Assembly: GCA_036266975.1 (NCBI GenBank) | Contig: DATAWZ010000218.1 | Location: 1 to 32,243, forward strand | DNA from: DATAWZ01 sp036266975 | GTDB lineage: Bacteria; Actinomycetota; Thermoleophilia; Solirubrobacterales; Solirubrobacteraceae | Length of the DNA: 32,243 nucleotides | Direction: 5' to 3' | In this document: in pieces, positions 30,440-32,243 of the stretch | Position numbering within the stretch: position 1 is the stretch's first letter | Layout: each line of letters starts with the position of its first letter | The notes under the pieces: model-generated | What the model was told of the DNA's origin: nothing | The model's database searches: none | Seen by the model: the letters and a program-made list of their open reading frames with translations, nothing else | Position numbers and translations under genes: made by a program

Positions 30440-30510
30440 GCTCTCCTCCTCGCGCTGGACGGTGTGGTGGCACCGGTCCCCGGCGCGTCGCTATCGCGCG
30501 GCGCGGGTCA

Positions 30511-31530
30511 TCAACGCACGAGTCCCTCGGTGAGCAAACGTGCAAGCAGGTCCGGGTCCCGGCGCACGCGTGCGGCCGCCGACCCGCTGCGAGGCCGGCG
30601 CTCGAGCGGCAGCTCGGCCGGCTCGAGGAGCCGACGCAGGCGACCCTCGGCGATCAGGCGCTCATCGACCGCGCCGAGCCTCCCGGCGAACGTCGTCCAG
30701 ACCGGCGTTCCGAGGGCGACCGCCTCTCGGTTCATGGTGCCGCCCGCGGACACGACGAGGTCGGCGAAGGCGATCAGCGAGGGCGCATCGACCGCGCGCT
30801 CGGGCACGGTCAGGCCAGCGCGCCGCGCGAGCGCGGCGCGCTGGTCCTCGGTGCGCGGGAACACGACGCTCTGCACGCCGTCGGTCGCCGCCGCGCGCTC
30901 GAGCCGCTCGAGCAGCGCGCCGAACAGGTCGCTGCCGCGGTGGTACAGGGAGACCTCCGGCGGGGTGCGCACGACGGCGATCGGACGCGACGTGTCAAGG
31001 CTCAGCTCGTCGAGCACCTCTGGCGAGGGCTCGAAGTCGGCGAGGTAGTACTCCTCCTTGAGCCCCGGGTAGCGGCGGAGCTTGGCCGCGCGGGCTCCGT
31101 AGCGGCGCAGACGCTCGGGCGGAATCGCCTCGGGCACGACCACCGCACGCGCCAGGGCGCAGTTGACCGTGTGCTGGGCGGTCGCCCATTCGTAATCGAA
31201 CATCGTCGCGCTGGGGATGCGCAGCAGCGCCGCGGCGACGGTGATGTCGTTGGAGCCGTGCCCGAGGGCCACATCGAAGCGCTGTCCGCGGGCCCAGCGC
31301 GCGAGCGCGAAGGAGCGCTCGGCCAGCCCGCGTGCCTTGGCGCCGCGACGCTCGCCCCGATGGTGGCCGATCGCCTCGTGCTCGATGCCCATGCGCTCGA
31401 GCAGACCGAGGGTCTGGGCGAAGTCGCGGGCGGTCACTCGCACGCGGTCGCCGCGGGCGTGCAGGCGCTCGATCACCGGCCGCATGACCAGCACATGCGG
31501 GGAGTTCGTTAAGTCGATCCACACGTTCAC
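30511..31530 (-). CDS. DUF354 family protein (GT-B / UDP-GlcNAc epimerase-like fold)
   Basis: The protein has 339 residues and begins MNVWIDLTNSPHVLVMRPVI, the signature start of DUF354. GHGSNDITVAAALL and FDYEWATAQHTVN follow in the N-terminal half; the C-terminal half has RTPPEVSLYHRG, VVFPRTEDQRAAL and a SLIAFADLVVSAGGTMNREAVALGTP stretch, which corresponds to the nucleotide-sugar-binding end of GT-B folds. Members are often found in polysaccharide clusters and are thought to be sugar-processing, but no activity is established to my knowledge. The GTG at 31530 has no Shine-Dalgarno; TACCGT (31547-31542) ends 11 nt upstream. It is divergent from the DedA gene. Confidence 0.85.
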   Translation of the reverse strand: MNVWIDLTNSPHVLVMRPVIERLHARGDRVRVTARDFAQTLGLLERMGIEHEAIGHHRGERRGAKARGLAERSFALARWARGQRFDVALGHGSNDITVAAALLRIPSATMFDYEWATAQHTVNCALARAVVVPEAIPPERLRRYGARAAKLRRYPGLKEEYYLADFEPSPEVLDELSLDTSRPIAVVRTPPEVSLYHRGSDLFGALLERLERAAATDGVQSVVFPRTEDQRAALARRAGLTVPERAVDAPSLIAFADLVVSAGGTMNREAVALGTPVWTTFAGRLGAVDERLIAEGRLRRLLEPAELPLERRPRSGSAAARVRRDPDLLARLLTEGLVR

Positions 31531-31541
31531 GTTGGGCCGCC

Positions 31542-31551
31542 ACGGTACAGT
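31542..31551. promoter_or_regulatory. Overlapping divergent -10 boxes
   Basis: The 10 bases ACGGTACAGT hold TACAGT on the plus strand (31546-31551, ending 10 nt before the ATG at 31562) and TACCGT on the minus strand (31547-31542, ending 11 nt before the GTG at 31530). The two start codons are 31 bp apart. Confidence 0.4.
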
Positions 31552-31561
31552 TCCCCGCCGC

Positions 31562-32209
31562 ATGCTCGTGCTCGCGTCCATCAGCGGCTCGGTCGTCAAC
31601 GACTGCGCGCACCTGGTGCGCGACGGCGGCCTGCCGGCGATCTTTCTGCTGATGGCGCTCAGCAGCGCCTGCATCCCGCTTCCGTCGGAGGTGGTGATGC
31701 TCTTTGCCGGGTTCGCCGTGGCCGACGCCGGCCAGAGCCACGCCCACCACCACATGACGATGCTCGGCATCATCGTCATCGGCGTGCTGGGCGCGCTGGT
31801 GGGCTCGTGGATCGCCTATGCCGTCGGGCGTGCCGGGCGCTTTGAGCTGTTCGAGCAGCACGGGAGCAAGGTCCACGTCGGCCCCGAGCAGGTCGCGCGT
31901 GCCGAGCGGTTCTTCAACCGTTACGGCGAGGCGACGGTCCTCTTCGGGCGGCTCGTGCCCTTCATCCGCGCCTTCGTCTCGCTGCCGGCGGGGATGGCGC
32001 GCATGCCGGTGGTGCGATTCACCCTGCTCACCGTCATCGGCAACATCCCCTGGGTGGTCGCGCTCGCCTTCGCCGGGCACGCCGTCGGCCACAACTGGAC
32101 CGACGTCAAGAGCGGCTTCGAGTACGTCGACTATGCGATCGTCGCGGTGATCGTCGCGGGGATCGGCTGGCTCGTCGTGCGCCGTCGCCGCGCACAGGCC
32201 GTCGCCTGA
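31562..32209 (+). CDS. DedA family membrane protein
   Basis: The protein has 215 residues with about five hydrophobic segments. Family hallmarks are the re-entrant SSACIPLPSEVVMLFAGF region with the conserved acidic residue, GSWIAYAVGRAGR (Gly/Arg motif), and RFFNRYGEATVLFGRLVPFIRAFVSLPAGMARM, containing the conserved arginines and the AGxxxM turn. DedA proteins are implicated in recycling undecaprenyl phosphate by flipping it back across the membrane, which would serve the polysaccharide pathway here, though the gene is transcribed alone. The ATG at 31562 is the natural start; no Shine-Dalgarno is seen. Confidence 0.9.
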   Translation: MLVLASISGSVVNDCAHLVRDGGLPAIFLLMALSSACIPLPSEVVMLFAGFAVADAGQSHAHHHMTMLGIIVIGVLGALVGSWIAYAVGRAGRFELFEQHGSKVHVGPEQVARAERFFNRYGEATVLFGRLVPFIRAFVSLPAGMARMPVVRFTLLTVIGNIPWVVALAFAGHAVGHNWTDVKSGFEYVDYAIVAVIVAGIGWLVVRRRRAQAVA

Positions 32210-32218
32210 CGGCACCGA

Positions 32219-32232
32219 GCGTGTGCGCACGC
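32219..32232 (+). terminator. Hairpin after the DedA gene
   Basis: GCGTG and CACGC pair around a TGCG loop, starting 9 nt after the stop. No T-run is visible before the window ends. Confidence 0.35.
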
Positions 32233-32243
32233 CTGCGGCTGGG

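Overview
The window is very G+C-rich, with almost every gene packed end to end, and looks chromosomal. The gene content points to Actinomycetota: a plsB / HAD-plsC / wax-ester-synthase-like lipid operon resembling mycobacterial Rv2482c-Rv2484c, a DhmA-type haloalkane dehalogenase, a LytR C-terminal domain protein and a DUF559/AbiEi-like protein. The exopolysaccharide genes and small exported proteins would fit the Thermoleophilia/Solirubrobacterales, but that placement is an inference; no rRNA, tRNA or marker gene is visible.

Layout. (1) 1-5040: a truncated membrane-anchored cupredoxin (-), a haloalkane dehalogenase (+), two exported proteins of unknown role (+), a DUF5666-type exported protein (-) and a helix-hairpin-helix membrane protein (+). 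(2) 5069-11448 (-): a four-gene operon with overlapping stops and starts, plsB > HAD-plsC > gpsA > WS/DGAT, covering most steps from dihydroxyacetone phosphate to triacylglycerol. (3) 11535-18269: a zinc-ribbon/discoidin-like membrane protein, an ATP-grasp enzyme coupled to an undecaprenyl-phosphate sugar transferase, a frameshifted small exported protein, three glycosyltransferases and a small exported protein. (4) 18253-20599: a YihY/BrkB membrane protein and an AbiEi/DUF559 nuclease-like protein, divergent across about 500 bp that holds four copies of a 44-46 bp palindromic repeat. (5) 20605-28579 (-): polysaccharide flippase, O-antigen-ligase-like polymerase, a small anchored FlgD-Ig-like protein, a phosphosulfolactate-synthase (ComA) family enzyme, a proline-rich LytR_C protein and a CapD/WbpM-like NDP-sugar dehydratase. 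(6) 28654-32243: a GT-C-like membrane protein (+), a second frameshifted small exported protein (-), a DUF354 protein (-) and a DedA protein (+).

Regions 3, 5 and 6 together resemble a Wzx/Wzy-type surface polysaccharide locus: sugar-nucleotide modification, initiating sugar transferase, glycosyltransferases, flippase and polymerase. The unusual members are the ComA-family enzyme, the ATP-grasp ligase and the LytR_C scaffold.

Two expression patterns recur. Several genes without a Shine-Dalgarno sequence have a TAxxxT -10 box ending 6-8 nt before the start codon, as expected for leaderless transcripts. All five reading frames with a strong, well-spaced Shine-Dalgarno encode exported proteins, two of them frameshifted. 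The most novel-looking element is the palindromic repeat array next to the AbiEi/DUF559 gene.
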